This document shows, piece after piece, positions 1-8,723 of a stretch of 60,733 nucleotides of DNA; the stretch's first letter is position 1, and every line of letters starts with the position of its first letter. The notes under the pieces are model-generated. The model had not been told where the DNA came from, made no database searches, and worked only from the letters and a program-made list of their open reading frames with translations. Position numbers and translations under genes: made by a program. Source of the DNA: an uncultured Paracoccus sp. (GTDB lineage: Bacteria > Pseudomonadota > Alphaproteobacteria > Rhodobacterales > Rhodobacteraceae); assembly GCF_945915435.1 (NCBI RefSeq), contig NZ_CAMEFG010000021.1, positions 1-60,733 of the forward strand. The letters are read 5' to 3'.

Positions 1-915
1 TCAGCCATTCCTGCGCCCCCTCATTTCAAGCCGCCAGCGTTGGGTCGGGTCCAGCGCGATGCGCATCCAGCCCGACAGCAGGTTCAGCGACAGCGTGGTC
101 AGGATGATCGCAAGGCCCGGCCAGAAGGACAGCCACCACGCCGTCGTCAGATATTGCCGCCCTTGGCTGATCATCAGCCCCCAGGTGATTTCCGGCGGCT
201 GGATGCCGATGCCCAGGAAGGACAGCGAGCTTTCGGCCAACATCACGAAGGCGAAATCCAGCGTGGCGATGGTCATCAGCGTCGGCAGCACCACCGGCAG
301 GATATGGCGGAAGACGATCCGCCGGGACGAAGCGCCCATCACCTTGGCGGCCTGCACGAACATACGCTCGCGCACCTCCAGCACCTCGGCGCGGGTGGTG
401 CGCAGATAGACCGGGATGCGGGTGATCGCCAGCACGATCACCAGGTTCAGGATCGACGGCCCCAGGATATACAGCACCACCACCGCCAGCAGCAGCGAGG
501 GGAAGGACATGATCACATCGGCCAGCCGCATGATCACCTGCCCCGTGCGCGGCCCGGCATAGCCCGCGACCAGCCCCAGCACCGTCCCGATCAGCGCCGA
601 GAAGAACACCGCCCCCGCGGCCACCATCATCGTGTTCTGGGTGGCCACGATGATCCGCGCCAGCAGCGGGCGGCCAAGCGCGTCCGCGCCCAGGATCCAC
701 AGCCAGCCGCGTTCCCACTCGAAGGGCGGCGCGTTGCGCCCGCGCAGGTTCTGCTTTTGCGCCACCTCGCCCAGCCATGTCGGGCCGATCAGCGCAAGGA
801 CCAGCACCAGCGTCAGGAACAGCACCGCCGCCAGCGCGAACTTGTCGGCCCACAGCATGCGGGCAAAGCGGGTCAGCGGCTTCGGTTCGTCGGGAATGAT
901 GTCGATGCTGGACAT
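1..915 (-). CDS. Dpp/Opp-type ABC transporter permease (DppC-like)
   Basis: Inner-membrane permease subunit of a peptide/opine/nickel-type (family 5) ABC importer, 304 aa. It has an N-terminal transmembrane helix, a periplasmic loop (about residues 45-95), then a five-helix core. The cytoplasmic EAA loop (VQAAKVMGASSRRIVFRHIL) is the contact site for the ATPase. The stop codon lies on the first three bases of the window. The gene starts 3 nt after the preceding permease, so the two are translated together. No ATPase gene is visible, so one must lie beyond the left edge or be supplied from elsewhere. The family is certain; the substrate is unknown, and context suggests an acidic sugar conjugate or peptide. 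Confidence 0.93.
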   Translation of the reverse strand: MSSIDIIPDEPKPLTRFARMLWADKFALAAVLFLTLVLVLALIGPTWLGEVAQKQNLRGRNAPPFEWERGWLWILGADALGRPLLARIIVATQNTMMVAAGAVFFSALIGTVLGLVAGYAGPRTGQVIMRLADVIMSFPSLLLAVVVLYILGPSILNLVIVLAITRIPVYLRTTRAEVLEVRERMFVQAAKVMGASSRRIVFRHILPVVLPTLMTIATLDFAFVMLAESSLSFLGIGIQPPEITWGLMISQGRQYLTTAWWLSFWPGLAIILTTLSLNLLSGWMRIALDPTQRWRLEMRGRRNG

Positions 916-918
916 GGC

Positions 919-1833
919 CTAATGCCTGATGCGCGGATCGAGCAGCGAATAGGCCAGGTCGATCAGCAGGTTCATGATGAAGATGGCGATGGCGGTGACC
1001 ATGATCGCCGCCAGGACGACGTTGAAATCGCGTTGCAGGATGGAATCGATCATCAGCTTGCCGACGCCGGGAAAGCCGAAGATCGTCTCGATCACCACCG
1101 CGCCGTTCAGCAGCGCCGCCGCCTGGTCGCCGATCACGGTGATGACCGGCAGCATGGCGTTGCGCAGCGCATGGACGAAGATGATGGGCCGCGTCTTGAC
1201 GCCCTTGGCCCGCGCGGTCTTGACATAGGCCGAGGACAGCGCGTTGATCATCGAGCCGCGCACCACCTGCACGATCAACCCGAAGGGGCGGATGAACAGC
1301 ACGCCGATGGGCAGGATCCAGTGCCAGAGGCTGCCCGTCCCCGAAGTCGGCAACCAGCCCAGCCCCACGGAAAAGACCACGATGGCGACGATGGCCACCC
1401 AGAAATCCGGCGCCGAAGCCCCGATCAGCGAGGTCAGCGAGGCGATGCGGTCGAAGAACCCGCCCACCCGGAACGCCGCCAGCGAGCCGACAAGGATGGC
1501 CGCCCCCGTCACCAGCACCATGGTGATGACCGCCAGTTGCAGCGTCCACAGAAAGGCTTCGCGGACGACCTCGAATGCGGGACGGGCGCGGCGCACGGAA
1601 TCCCCGAAGTCCAGATGCAGCAGATCCCAGACATAGCGGCCGAACTGCACCGGCAGCGGATCGTTCAGCCCGTGGATTTCACGAAACTGATGGCGCATCT
1701 CCTCGGAGGCTTCCGAGGGCAGGTAAAGCGCCGCCGGATCGCCCGTCAGCCGCGACAGGAAGAAAACGGCGACGACCAGCAGGATCAGCGAGATCAGGCT
1801 GGCGAAGGCGCGTTTGCGTATGAAATTCGTCAT
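919..1833 (-). CDS. Dpp/Opp-type ABC transporter permease (DppB-like)
   Basis: First permease of the importer, 304 aa. It has the DppB-type N-terminal helix (SLISLILLVVAVFFLSRLTG), a periplasmic segment with the usual GLNDPLPVQFGRY stretch, five further helices and an EAA loop near residues 200-225 (YVKTARAKGVKTRPIIFVHALRN). Length and domain order match DppB/OppB proteins. It lies between the solute-binding protein gene (54 nt upstream) and the DppC-like gene, in the standard SBP-B-C order. A purine-rich AGGGGCC stretch precedes the ATG. Substrate cannot be assigned from sequence alone. Confidence 0.93.
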   Translation of the reverse strand: MTNFIRKRAFASLISLILLVVAVFFLSRLTGDPAALYLPSEASEEMRHQFREIHGLNDPLPVQFGRYVWDLLHLDFGDSVRRARPAFEVVREAFLWTLQLAVITMVLVTGAAILVGSLAAFRVGGFFDRIASLTSLIGASAPDFWVAIVAIVVFSVGLGWLPTSGTGSLWHWILPIGVLFIRPFGLIVQVVRGSMINALSSAYVKTARAKGVKTRPIIFVHALRNAMLPVITVIGDQAAALLNGAVVIETIFGFPGVGKLMIDSILQRDFNVVLAAIMVTAIAIFIMNLLIDLAYSLLDPRIRH

Positions 1834-1887
1834 GGCCCCTGGCTCCGGTCGCTATGGGCGGGGGATGGCCCCCGCCCGGCTGTCAGG

Positions 1888-3390
1888 TCACTTGAAGGCG
1901 ATATCCGCCAGCGGAAGCTGCGAGTTGGTCGCCATCGTCGGCTTCCAGTCCAGCCGCTCGTTCACGCGGCTGAAGCCGACCATGTGGAACAGCAGCAGGT
2001 CGGCCACCACCTCGTCGTGCAGATAGGCGTGGAGTTCCTTCCAAAGCGCCTCGCGTTCGTCGCCCGTCGCGGCCTGCGCGCGGTTGATCAGGTCATCCAC
2101 CTTGGGATCGTCCATGCCGGACTGGCGGCCATCCGATGCATATTTGAAATACATCGAAAACGACGGATCGCCGCGCGAATTGTCATGCATGGCGACGACC
2201 ACCATCGGGCCGCGCCCCTCGGGGTATGGCTTGGAATAAAGCTCCTCGAACTCGGCCACTTCGTAGAATTGCAGCTCGACGGTGAAGCCCGCCTCTTGCA
2301 GCATCTGCTGGACCGCCTCCAGGATTTCCACGTTGTTGGGGAAGTTCGCGGTGCGCCCTATCAGCGTGATCGGCGTATCGGTGGCGACGCCGTCGGCCTT
2401 GGCTTCCTCCAGCAGGCGCGCGGCCTCCTCGGGGTCGTAGGGCCAGACCTCGACGCCTTCGTTCCAGCCAAGCGTGGGCGGCGGATAGACGGCGCTGGCC
2501 AGCAGCGCGCCCTCGGGCAGCAGCGTGCCGATGAAGGCTTCGCGGTCGATGGCCAGGTTCATCGCCTTGCGCACGCGCAGGTCGTCGAAGGGCGCGACCG
2601 AGTGATCAAGCCGGCCATAGACCGTCTCGCTGTCCAGATAGGAAAAGTCCGTCGCCGGATTGGTCGCGTCCAGCGCCGCGATCGAGGGCGAGATATCGGC
2701 CTCGCCCGTCGCCACCATCGCCGCGCGCACCGCAGGGTCGGCCCGGAACAGATAGGTCGCCCCGGTCACCGCGGGCGCCTCGCCCCAGTAATCGTCGCGC
2801 TGGCTCAGCACGATGCGCTGGCCGGGCGTCCATTCGGTCAGGGTATAGGGGCCGGTGCCGATGGGCTCGCGCACGAATTCGACCGGGGTTTCCTCGGGCA
2901 CGATGGAAATCAGCGTCAGCAGCAAGGGCAGGATCGGCTGTTCGGGATCGGCCTTGAAGTCGATGGTGTGGTCGTCCACCACCTCGGCCTGAATCGTCAT
3001 GCCGCCGAAATAGCGCGGCACCTCACAGGTGATCGAGGGGTCCATCGCCCGGTCGAAGGAATGCTTCACGTCGCGCGCGTCGAAACCCGTCCCGTCGGAA
3101 AAGGTCACGCCCTGCCGCAGATGGAAGCGCCAGGAACCGTCCTCAAGCTGTTCCCAGCTTTCGGCCAGCTTCGGCTGCAACCCACCGCCCTCGCGCAGGT
3201 CCAGGAAGGCCAGCGTCTCGTTGATGTTCTGAAGCGTCACTCGCCCGATATTCGAGCGCGTGGACATGCAGGGTTCCAGCAGGTCCACCTCCTCGTTCAG
3301 CACGATGCGGACGGTGCTGTCCTGCGCGAATGCGGGGCTTAGCGCCACGGCCGTGGCAAGCGTCCCCCAGATCAAGGATCTTGCGATCAT
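1888..3390 (-). CDS. family-5 extracellular solute-binding protein of ABC importer
   Basis: Periplasmic binding protein of the SBP_bac_5 (DppA/OppA) family, 500 aa. Residues 1-23 form a Sec signal peptide ending AFA-Q. The mature part has the family pattern: an early LAESWEQLEDGSWRFHLR stretch, FSDGTGFDARDVKHSFDRA, a mid-domain GTGPYTLTEWTPGQRIVLSQ, and a C-terminal lobe with VRKAMNLAIDREAF. A strong GGGAGGAA ribosome site precedes the ATG. It follows the EamA gene by 39 nt and leads the two permease genes. Family-5 proteins bind peptides, opines, oligosaccharides, nickel or heme. The divergent acid-sugar catabolic operon suggests a sugar-acid-containing ligand (inference). Confidence 0.93.
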   Translation of the reverse strand: MIARSLIWGTLATAVALSPAFAQDSTVRIVLNEEVDLLEPCMSTRSNIGRVTLQNINETLAFLDLREGGGLQPKLAESWEQLEDGSWRFHLRQGVTFSDGTGFDARDVKHSFDRAMDPSITCEVPRYFGGMTIQAEVVDDHTIDFKADPEQPILPLLLTLISIVPEETPVEFVREPIGTGPYTLTEWTPGQRIVLSQRDDYWGEAPAVTGATYLFRADPAVRAAMVATGEADISPSIAALDATNPATDFSYLDSETVYGRLDHSVAPFDDLRVRKAMNLAIDREAFIGTLLPEGALLASAVYPPPTLGWNEGVEVWPYDPEEAARLLEEAKADGVATDTPITLIGRTANFPNNVEILEAVQQMLQEAGFTVELQFYEVAEFEELYSKPYPEGRGPMVVVAMHDNSRGDPSFSMYFKYASDGRQSGMDDPKVDDLINRAQAATGDEREALWKELHAYLHDEVVADLLLFHMVGFSRVNERLDWKPTMATNSQLPLADIAFK

Positions 3391-3429
3391 TCGTTCCTCC
3401 CTTGGATATCGGATCGTTTCATTCTGATG

Positions 3430-4311
3430 TCATTCGGCGGGCCTTGCGCGGCGCGAGGCGCGGGACGCGATCAGGGCCGCAAGGCAGATCAGCACGCCGC
3501 CGATCCAGACCGAGGGCTTCGCCAATTCGCCGAACAGCACATAGCCCAGCACCGCGACCAGCGGCAGCCGCAGGAAATCGACCGGCGCGACGATAGAGGC
3601 ATCGGCCAGGCTGAAGGCATGGGTCATCAGCGCCATGCAGCCCGCCCCCAGCACGCCTTGCAGCGCCAGCAGGCCCATCTGCCCTGCCGTCGGCATGGTC
3701 AGGAAGGGCAGCGCCAGCACGAAGGCCAGCGGCACCGTCAGCAGCAGGTTCCAGATCACCAGCGTCGCCGTCCGGTCGCCCGAGGACATGCTTTTCAGCA
3801 TCAACTGGATCACCGCCTGCAACACTGCGCCCACCAGCGCAAAGCCCATCGCCAGCGTCAGCCCGGCACCCGTCGGCCCGGCCACGAAGAACGCCCCGCA
3901 AAAGCCGATGGCGACGGCCAGGATCTTCATCCCGCCCAGCCTTTCGCCCAGCATCACCGAAGCCCCGATCACCACGAAGATCGGCGAGGTGAAGGCAATG
4001 GCGGTCACATCCGTCAGCGGTCCGCGCGCGAAGGCGGCAAAGAAGGCGACCAGCGTCACCAGCTTCAGCGCGGCGCGGGCCATGTGCTGGCGCAGCGGAT
4101 AGACCGATTTCAGCACCGAGGGCCGCATCACCACCATCGGCAGGACGGCCAGCGCGCCGAACAGGGCGCGGGTGAAGGCGATCATCATCGGGTGAAGGCC
4201 ACCGTCCAACTGCCGCACGATGGCAGCATCGACGGCAGACAGCGCGGCACCCATCGCCGCCAGCCCCACCGCCAGCATCGCCGCATCATCCCGCGCAATC
4301 ACCCGTAGCAT
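3430..4311 (-). CDS. EamA-family DMT transporter
   Basis: Ten-helix drug/metabolite-transporter protein, 293 aa, with two EamA halves. Each half shows an internal-repeat pattern such as TAIAFTSPIFVVIGA and ASIVAPVDFLRLPLVAVLGYVLFGE. The frame stays open 75 nt further upstream, but the ATG at 4311 is chosen because GGAGGGGG lies just before it and the extra N-terminus is polar and un-family-like. It is the first gene of the minus-strand transport operon and diverges from the sialidase-like gene across an AT-rich 244-bp region. It may export a pathway intermediate or act as a second carrier for the locus (inference). Confidence 0.88.
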   Translation of the reverse strand: MLRVIARDDAAMLAVGLAAMGAALSAVDAAIVRQLDGGLHPMMIAFTRALFGALAVLPMVVMRPSVLKSVYPLRQHMARAALKLVTLVAFFAAFARGPLTDVTAIAFTSPIFVVIGASVMLGERLGGMKILAVAIGFCGAFFVAGPTGAGLTLAMGFALVGAVLQAVIQLMLKSMSSGDRTATLVIWNLLLTVPLAFVLALPFLTMPTAGQMGLLALQGVLGAGCMALMTHAFSLADASIVAPVDFLRLPLVAVLGYVLFGELAKPSVWIGGVLICLAALIASRASRRARPAE

Positions 4312-4373
4312 GCCCCCTCCGAAACCTGCGCCCGGACTGCTCCGACGCGGTTGGCGAACCATCGAACAGGCCC

Positions 4374-4383
4374 ACAAGTTTGT
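4374..4383. promoter_or_regulatory. candidate GntR operator (ACAA-GT-TTGT)
   Basis: A 10-bp inverted repeat with ACAA/TTGT arms lies between the divergent EamA and sialidase-like genes. FCD-type GntR regulators often bind short TTGT/ACAA-like palindromes, and this locus encodes one. Assignment is inference. Confidence 0.3.
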
Positions 4384-4495
4384 CAATAAAAAACGAAGTC
4401 ACGAAAGATGTTTTCCGGGTGTTCATTTTAATATATTGATTTTATTTTGTTTATTTTATTAATATTATTTAACTTCCCCTTCTGTCTTATCTTTC

Positions 4496-4511
4496 AACTT
4501 GACAACTTGAC
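4496..4511. promoter_or_regulatory. tandem AACTTGAC repeat, candidate operator/-35 region
   Basis: Two head-to-tail copies of AACTTGAC lie 45 bp before the sialidase-like start. They share TTGTCAA on the opposite strand with the site at 4374-4383. Each copy also supplies a TTGAC(A) -35-like hexamer, so a regulator bound here would overlap the promoter. No clear -10 was fixed. Confidence 0.35.
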
Positions 4512-4555
4512 AGGTTATGCGCTGTCTTCCCCTCAATTCAACGCCGGAGGATCAG

Positions 4556-5743
4556 ATGGGACCAGAGGATATCGCGCAGCGCATGGACGGGCGCCTGACC
4601 ACCGGGGCAGAGGGGATGCGACAGGCATTCCTGCCCTCGCCCAAGGTGCAGAATCACGCTGCCTTCCTGTCGCTGGCAGATGACGGCGCGCTGATCTGCG
4701 CCTGGTTCGGCGGCACGCTCGAGGGCAAGTCGGACATCGCGATCCATGCCTCGGTCCTGCTGCCGGGGGCGGATGCCTGGGGGCCGGCGCAGACGCTCAG
4801 CCACGATCCCGATCATTCGGAACAGAACCCGGTGATCTTCGCCGCGCCCGACGGCGGGCTGTGGCTGTTCCACACCTCGCAACCCTCGGGCAACCAGGAC
4901 CAGTGCCGCATCCGCATGGCGGCGCTGCACCGCGACGGGGCGACGATCACGGCGGAAGAAGGCCGCTTCCTCGACCTGCCGCGCGGCTGTTTCGTGCGCG
5001 CGCCCGTCCAAGTGCGCAAGGACGGCGCCTGGCTGCTGCCGATCTTCCGCTGCGTTCAGCGGCCCGGCCAGAAATGGAACGGCAGCCACGATACCGCCGC
5101 GGTCGGCGTCTCGATGGATGGCGGGCAAAGCTGGCGGCTGGAGGACGTGCCCGACTCGATCGGCTCGGTCCATATGAGCCCGGTCGATCTGGGCGAGGGG
5201 CGCATGGCCGCCTTCTATCGCCGCCGCCAGTCCGATTTCGTCCATCGCTCGGACAGCGCGGATGGCGGGAGAAGCTGGGCCGCGCCGGTGGCGACGGATG
5301 TGCCGAACAACAATTCCTCGATCAGCGCCGTCACCCTGCGCGACGGGCGGATCGCGATGATCTGCAACCCGGTTAACGCGGCGATGTCGCCCGACCGCCG
5401 CGCCTCGCTTTACGACGAGCTGGGCGAGGAGGACGACCGCCCCGACGCCGATCCCACGGGCGGCTGCGCGCCCATCTGGGGCGTGCCGCGCGCGCCGGTG
5501 ACGGTCTGCGTATCCGACGACGGCGGGCTGACCTTCCCGCGCCGCCTGCTGGTCGAGGATGGCCCCGGCACCTGCACCTCGAACGATTCGACGGACGGGC
5601 GCAACAAGGAAATGTCCTATCCCTGGCTGCTGGAAGGCCCGGACGGCACCCTGCATCTGGCCTATACCTACCACCGCCGCGCCATCAAATACCTGCAATT
5701 GCAACCCGGCTGGGAAAGCCGCCTTTCGGAGGCTCTGGCATGA
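4556..5743 (+). CDS. cytoplasmic sialidase-fold (BNR/Asp-box) protein
   Basis: Six-bladed beta-propeller hydrolase of the sialidase (exo-alpha-sialidase) superfamily, 395 aa. Three Asp-box motifs are visible: [16 protein letters not shown] and SDDGGLTF. An early [11 protein letters not shown] segment and a RPGQKWNG segment resemble bacterial sialidase-like proteins of catabolic operons. The ATG at 4556 has GGAGG 5 nt upstream; an in-frame ATG at 4517 has no such site. There is no signal peptide, so it should act in the cytoplasm on an imported substrate, unlike classic secreted sialidases. Its stop overlaps the pdxA2-like start by 4 nt. True substrate is unknown; sialic acid should not be assumed. 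Confidence 0.82.
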   Translation: MGPEDIAQRMDGRLTTGAEGMRQAFLPSPKVQNHAAFLSLADDGALICAWFGGTLEGKSDIAIHASVLLPGADAWGPAQTLSHDPDHSEQNPVIFAAPDGGLWLFHTSQPSGNQDQCRIRMAALHRDGATITAEEGRFLDLPRGCFVRAPVQVRKDGAWLLPIFRCVQRPGQKWNGSHDTAAVGVSMDGGQSWRLEDVPDSIGSVHMSPVDLGEGRMAAFYRRRQSDFVHRSDSADGGRSWAAPVATDVPNNNSSISAVTLRDGRIAMICNPVNAAMSPDRRASLYDELGEEDDRPDADPTGGCAPIWGVPRAPVTVCVSDDGGLTFPRRLLVEDGPGTCTSNDSTDGRNKEMSYPWLLEGPDGTLHLAYTYHRRAIKYLQLQPGWESRLSEALA

Positions 5744-6690
5744 GCGACATCATCGGCATCACAATGGGCGACCCCGCCGGCGTCGGCCCCGAGATCAGCG
5801 TCAAGGCGCTGGCAGACATGCCGCCCGAGGACCGGGCGCGGACGCTGATCTATGGCAACCTCGCCACGCTTGAGGCCGCGAAGGCAGCCGTGGGCATCGA
5901 CCTGGACCTGGCCGACCGGGTGGTGAATATCGACTATGAAGGCGCCCCCCTGCCCTGGGGGCAACTGTCCCCGGTCGCGGGCGACGCGGCCTTCCGCTTC
6001 ATCCAGCGCGCCGTCCGGGACGCGCAGGCGGGCCGGATCGGCTGCATCGTCACCGCGCCCATCAACAAGGAGGCGCTGAACGCCGCGGGCCACCACTATG
6101 ACGGCCATACCGGCATGCTGCGCAGCCTGACGGGGGCGAAGGCCGCCTATATGCTGCTGGCCTCGGATCGGCTGAAGGTCATCCACGTCTCGACCCATGT
6201 TTCGCTGAAGGAGGCCATCGCCCGCGCCACGACCGAGCGGGTGCTGGCCACGATCCGCGCGGGCGACGCCCATCTGAAGCGCATCGGCATCGCTGTGCCG
6301 CGCATCGCGGTGGCGGGCATCAACCCCCATTGCGGCGAGAACGGCCTTTTCGGGACCGAGGACGACGACCAGATCGCCCCCGCCGTCGCCACTGCGCGCG
6401 CCGAGGGGATCGACGCAAGCGGCCCGATTTCGGCAGATACGGTGTTCCATCGCGCCCATTCCGGCGCCTTCGACTTGGTGGTCGCGCAATATCACGACCA
6501 GGGCCATATCCCGATCAAGCTGGTGGCTTTCGACACGGCGGTGAACGTCTCGGTCGAACTGCCCATCGACCGCACCTCGGTCGATCACGGCACGGCGTTT
6601 GATATCGCGGGCAAGGGCATCGCCGATCACGGCAACATGAATTCCGCCATCGCCTATGCGCGCAAACTGGTTTCGGGAGGGAAAAAATGA
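5740..6690 (+). CDS. PdxA2-type 4-phospho-D-threonate/D-erythronate dehydrogenase family
   Basis: NAD-dependent oxidative decarboxylase of the PdxA family, 316 aa. It shows the N-terminal [13 protein letters not shown] motif, TAPINKEAL, a metal-binding GHTGML and the HDQGHIPIK signature typical of PdxA2 rather than vitamin-B6 PdxA. PdxA2 enzymes oxidise 4-phospho-threonate or -erythronate to dihydroxyacetone phosphate and CO2, following phosphorylation by a DUF1537 kinase. Such a kinase is encoded four genes downstream in the same operon. The ATG overlaps the upstream stop (ATGA), and its own stop overlaps the aldolase start. Family is confident; the exact stereochemistry of the substrate is inferred. 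Confidence 0.88.
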   Translation: MSDIIGITMGDPAGVGPEISVKALADMPPEDRARTLIYGNLATLEAAKAAVGIDLDLADRVVNIDYEGAPLPWGQLSPVAGDAAFRFIQRAVRDAQAGRIGCIVTAPINKEALNAAGHHYDGHTGMLRSLTGAKAAYMLLASDRLKVIHVSTHVSLKEAIARATTERVLATIRAGDAHLKRIGIAVPRIAVAGINPHCGENGLFGTEDDDQIAPAVATARAEGIDASGPISADTVFHRAHSGAFDLVVAQYHDQGHIPIKLVAFDTAVNVSVELPIDRTSVDHGTAFDIAGKGIADHGNMNSAIAYARKLVSGGKK

Positions 6691-7598
6691 GCTTCGCCAT
6701 CGAGGGCGTCTATTGCGCCGCGGCCACACCCCTGAAAGCCGACGGCGCCCCCGACCTGCCCCTGTTCGGCGCCCATGCCAAGGCGCTGATCGAGGAAGGC
6801 TGCCACGGCATCGCCATGCTGGGCTCGACCGGCGAGGCGAACAGCTTTTCCGTGCGCGAGCGCATGGACCTGCTGGAAGCCGCGATTTCGGGCGGCACCC
6901 GGCCCGACCAGCTGCTGCCCGGCACCTCGTCCTGCGCGGTAACGGATGCGGTCGAACTGACCCGCCACGCGGTGCAGGCAGGCGTCAAGGGCGTGGTGCT
7001 GCTGCCGCCCTTCTACTACACCGCCTTCAGCGACGAGAGCCTGTTCCGCTTCTTCGCCTCGATCATCGAGAAGGTCGCGGACGACCGGCTGAAGGTGATC
7101 CTCTATCACATCCCGATGCTGACCGGCGTGCCGATCAGCCATGAATTGATCGCGATGCTGGTTCAGGCCTTCCCCGGCACCGTGGTCGGCATCAAGGACA
7201 GCGACGGCAAGATCGAGAACATGCACGCGATTTCCGCCCGCTTCCCCGGCTTCGCCGTGCTGGCCGGGGCCGATCCGCTGTTGCTGCCGGTCCTGCAAGG
7301 CGGCGGCGCGGGCTGCATCACCGCCAGTTCCAACCTCGTCGCGCGGGAATTGCGGGTGGTCTATGACCATTGGAACGACCCGGCGAAGGCCGCCGAGGTG
7401 AAGGCCGCGCAGGACGTGATCGTCGCGTGGCGCAACCTGACCAACAGCTACACCCAGCTTCCCACCGTCAAGTCCATGCTGGCCAGGCGCCGCGGCGACA
7501 AGGGCTGGATGAACGTGCATCCGCCCTTCTCGCCCCTGTCCGAGGACGAGGCCGCGAAGGTCTGGGCGGTCATGGACGAACTGGAGGGCACGGCATGA
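6687..7598 (+). CDS. DapA-family (dihydrodipicolinate synthase-like) aldolase
   Basis: Class I TIM-barrel aldolase of the DapA/NanA superfamily, 303 aa. It has the pyruvate-binding motif [10 protein letters not shown] near residue 47, the proton-relay Tyr in [12 protein letters not shown] and the Schiff-base Lys in [14 protein letters not shown]. These enzymes cleave or form 2-keto-acids by pyruvate chemistry. Here the operon points to retro-aldol cleavage of a 2-keto-3-deoxy sugar acid rather than lysine synthesis. It overlaps both neighbours by ATGA. N-acetylneuraminate lyase activity is conceivable given the sialidase-fold neighbour, but no NanA-specific feature was identified. Confidence 0.87.
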   Translation: MSFAIEGVYCAAATPLKADGAPDLPLFGAHAKALIEEGCHGIAMLGSTGEANSFSVRERMDLLEAAISGGTRPDQLLPGTSSCAVTDAVELTRHAVQAGVKGVVLLPPFYYTAFSDESLFRFFASIIEKVADDRLKVILYHIPMLTGVPISHELIAMLVQAFPGTVVGIKDSDGKIENMHAISARFPGFAVLAGADPLLLPVLQGGGAGCITASSNLVARELRVVYDHWNDPAKAAEVKAAQDVIVAWRNLTNSYTQLPTVKSMLARRRGDKGWMNVHPPFSPLSEDEAAKVWAVMDELEGTA

Positions 7599-7612
7599 GC
7601 ATGAGCATGAGC
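7595..7612 (+). repeat. ATGAGC x3 at a start codon
   Basis: Three perfect tandem copies of ATGAGC encode Met-Ser-Met-Ser-Met-Ser at the overlap between the aldolase stop and the alcohol dehydrogenase start. Each copy supplies a start codon in the same frame, so gain or loss of one copy would be neutral for the protein. Confidence 0.9.
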
Positions 7613-8710
7613 CGCATCATCACCCTGCATCAGCCCAAACGGCTGGAAATCGGGCCGGGCGCCTCGACCCGCGTGGGCGCATGGGCGCAGGATGCCCGCA
7701 ATGTCCTGATCGTCGCCAGCCCGCATACCGCCGGCTTCGCGGACAGGCTGGGGCTGGGGGGCAAGGTCTCGGTCTTCGACGCCATTCCGGGCGAGCCTGA
7801 TATCGCGACCTTCGACGCGGCCATGCAGGCGGCGCAGCAGGCCCGGCCCCACCTGGTGATCGGGCTTGGCGGCGGCTCGGTCATGGACGTGGCCAAGCTG
7901 GTCGCGGCGATGTGGGACGGCGGGCAGTCGCTGGAGGACGTCGCGGGACCGAACCGGGTGGCGGGGCGCCGCTCGCGCCTCGTGCAGGTCGCGACCACGG
8001 CGGGCACCGGGTCCGAGGCGGGCATCCGCGCGCTGATCACCGATCCCGGCAAGGGCAACAAGATCGCGGTGGAAAGCCCGCATCTGATCGCCGACCTGGC
8101 GGTGCTGGACCCGGAACTGACCTTCTCGGTTCCCCCTGCGGTGACGGCGGCGACCGGGATCGACGCGATGGCGCATTGCGTCGAGGCCTTCACCAACCGC
8201 AACGCCCATCCGGTGATCGACGGCTTCGCCCGCATGGGGATCGACCTCGTGGGCCGCTACCTTGCCCGCGCCGTCCGCGACGGTTCCGACACCGAGGCGC
8301 GCGAGGGGATGATGCTGGCCTCGTTCTATGGCGGCGTCTGCCTTGGCCCGGTCAATACGGCGGCGGGGCATGCGCTGTCCTATCCGCTTGGCACACTGCT
8401 GCACCTGCCGCACGGGCTGGCCAATGCGATCATCTTCCCGCATGTGCTGGCCTTCAACGAACCCGTGGCGCAGGCCAAGACCGCCGAGATCGTGGCGGCC
8501 CTGGGCCTTGGCGAAGGGGACCTGCTGGCCCGCGCCCATGGCTTCTGCGCGGATCTGGGGGTCGAGATGCGGCTGTCCGCGCATGGCGCGACAGAGGACC
8601 AGCTGCCCCGCTTCGCCACCGACGCCCATGCCATCCGCCGCCTGATGGACAACAACCCCCGCGACATGACGCCCGACGAGGTTCTGGCCATCTATCGCGC
8701 CGCTTTCTGA
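7595..8710 (+). CDS. iron-containing (group III) alcohol dehydrogenase
   Basis: NAD(P)-dependent metal alcohol dehydrogenase, 371 aa. It shows the nucleotide-binding GGGSVMDVAKLVA motif (about residues 90-102), TAGTGSEA, the metal-site HCVEAFTNRNAHPVID and the second metal motif HALSYPLGTLLHLPHGLANA. It probably interconverts an aldehyde or ketone released by the DapA-like aldolase with its alcohol (inference). Translation starts at an ATGA overlap with the aldolase stop, with GGAGGG 7 nt upstream. The first 18 nt are three ATGAGC copies, giving three in-frame Met codons (7595, 7601, 7607), so the exact first residue is uncertain by up to four residues. Confidence 0.9.
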   Translation: MSMSMSRIITLHQPKRLEIGPGASTRVGAWAQDARNVLIVASPHTAGFADRLGLGGKVSVFDAIPGEPDIATFDAAMQAAQQARPHLVIGLGGGSVMDVAKLVAAMWDGGQSLEDVAGPNRVAGRRSRLVQVATTAGTGSEAGIRALITDPGKGNKIAVESPHLIADLAVLDPELTFSVPPAVTAATGIDAMAHCVEAFTNRNAHPVIDGFARMGIDLVGRYLARAVRDGSDTEAREGMMLASFYGGVCLGPVNTAAGHALSYPLGTLLHLPHGLANAIIFPHVLAFNEPVAQAKTAEIVAALGLGEGDLLARAHGFCADLGVEMRLSAHGATEDQLPRFATDAHAIRRLMDNNPRDMTPDEVLAIYRAAF

Positions 8711-8723
8711 GGGGCGCGGGCCG

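Noticed and set aside
40..3342. Very long plus-strand open frame antisense to the ABC transporter genes
   Set aside because: The protein is His/Arg/Gln-rich with no fold or motif; it mirrors the GC-biased third positions of the real minus-strand genes.
4556..7598. A sialic-acid catabolic (nan) cluster from sialidase-like plus DapA/NanA-like genes
   Set aside because: No NanE, NanK, NagA or NagB-like gene, no sialic-acid TRAP transporter, and the sialidase-like protein is not secreted; kinase plus PdxA2 point to tetronate chemistry instead.
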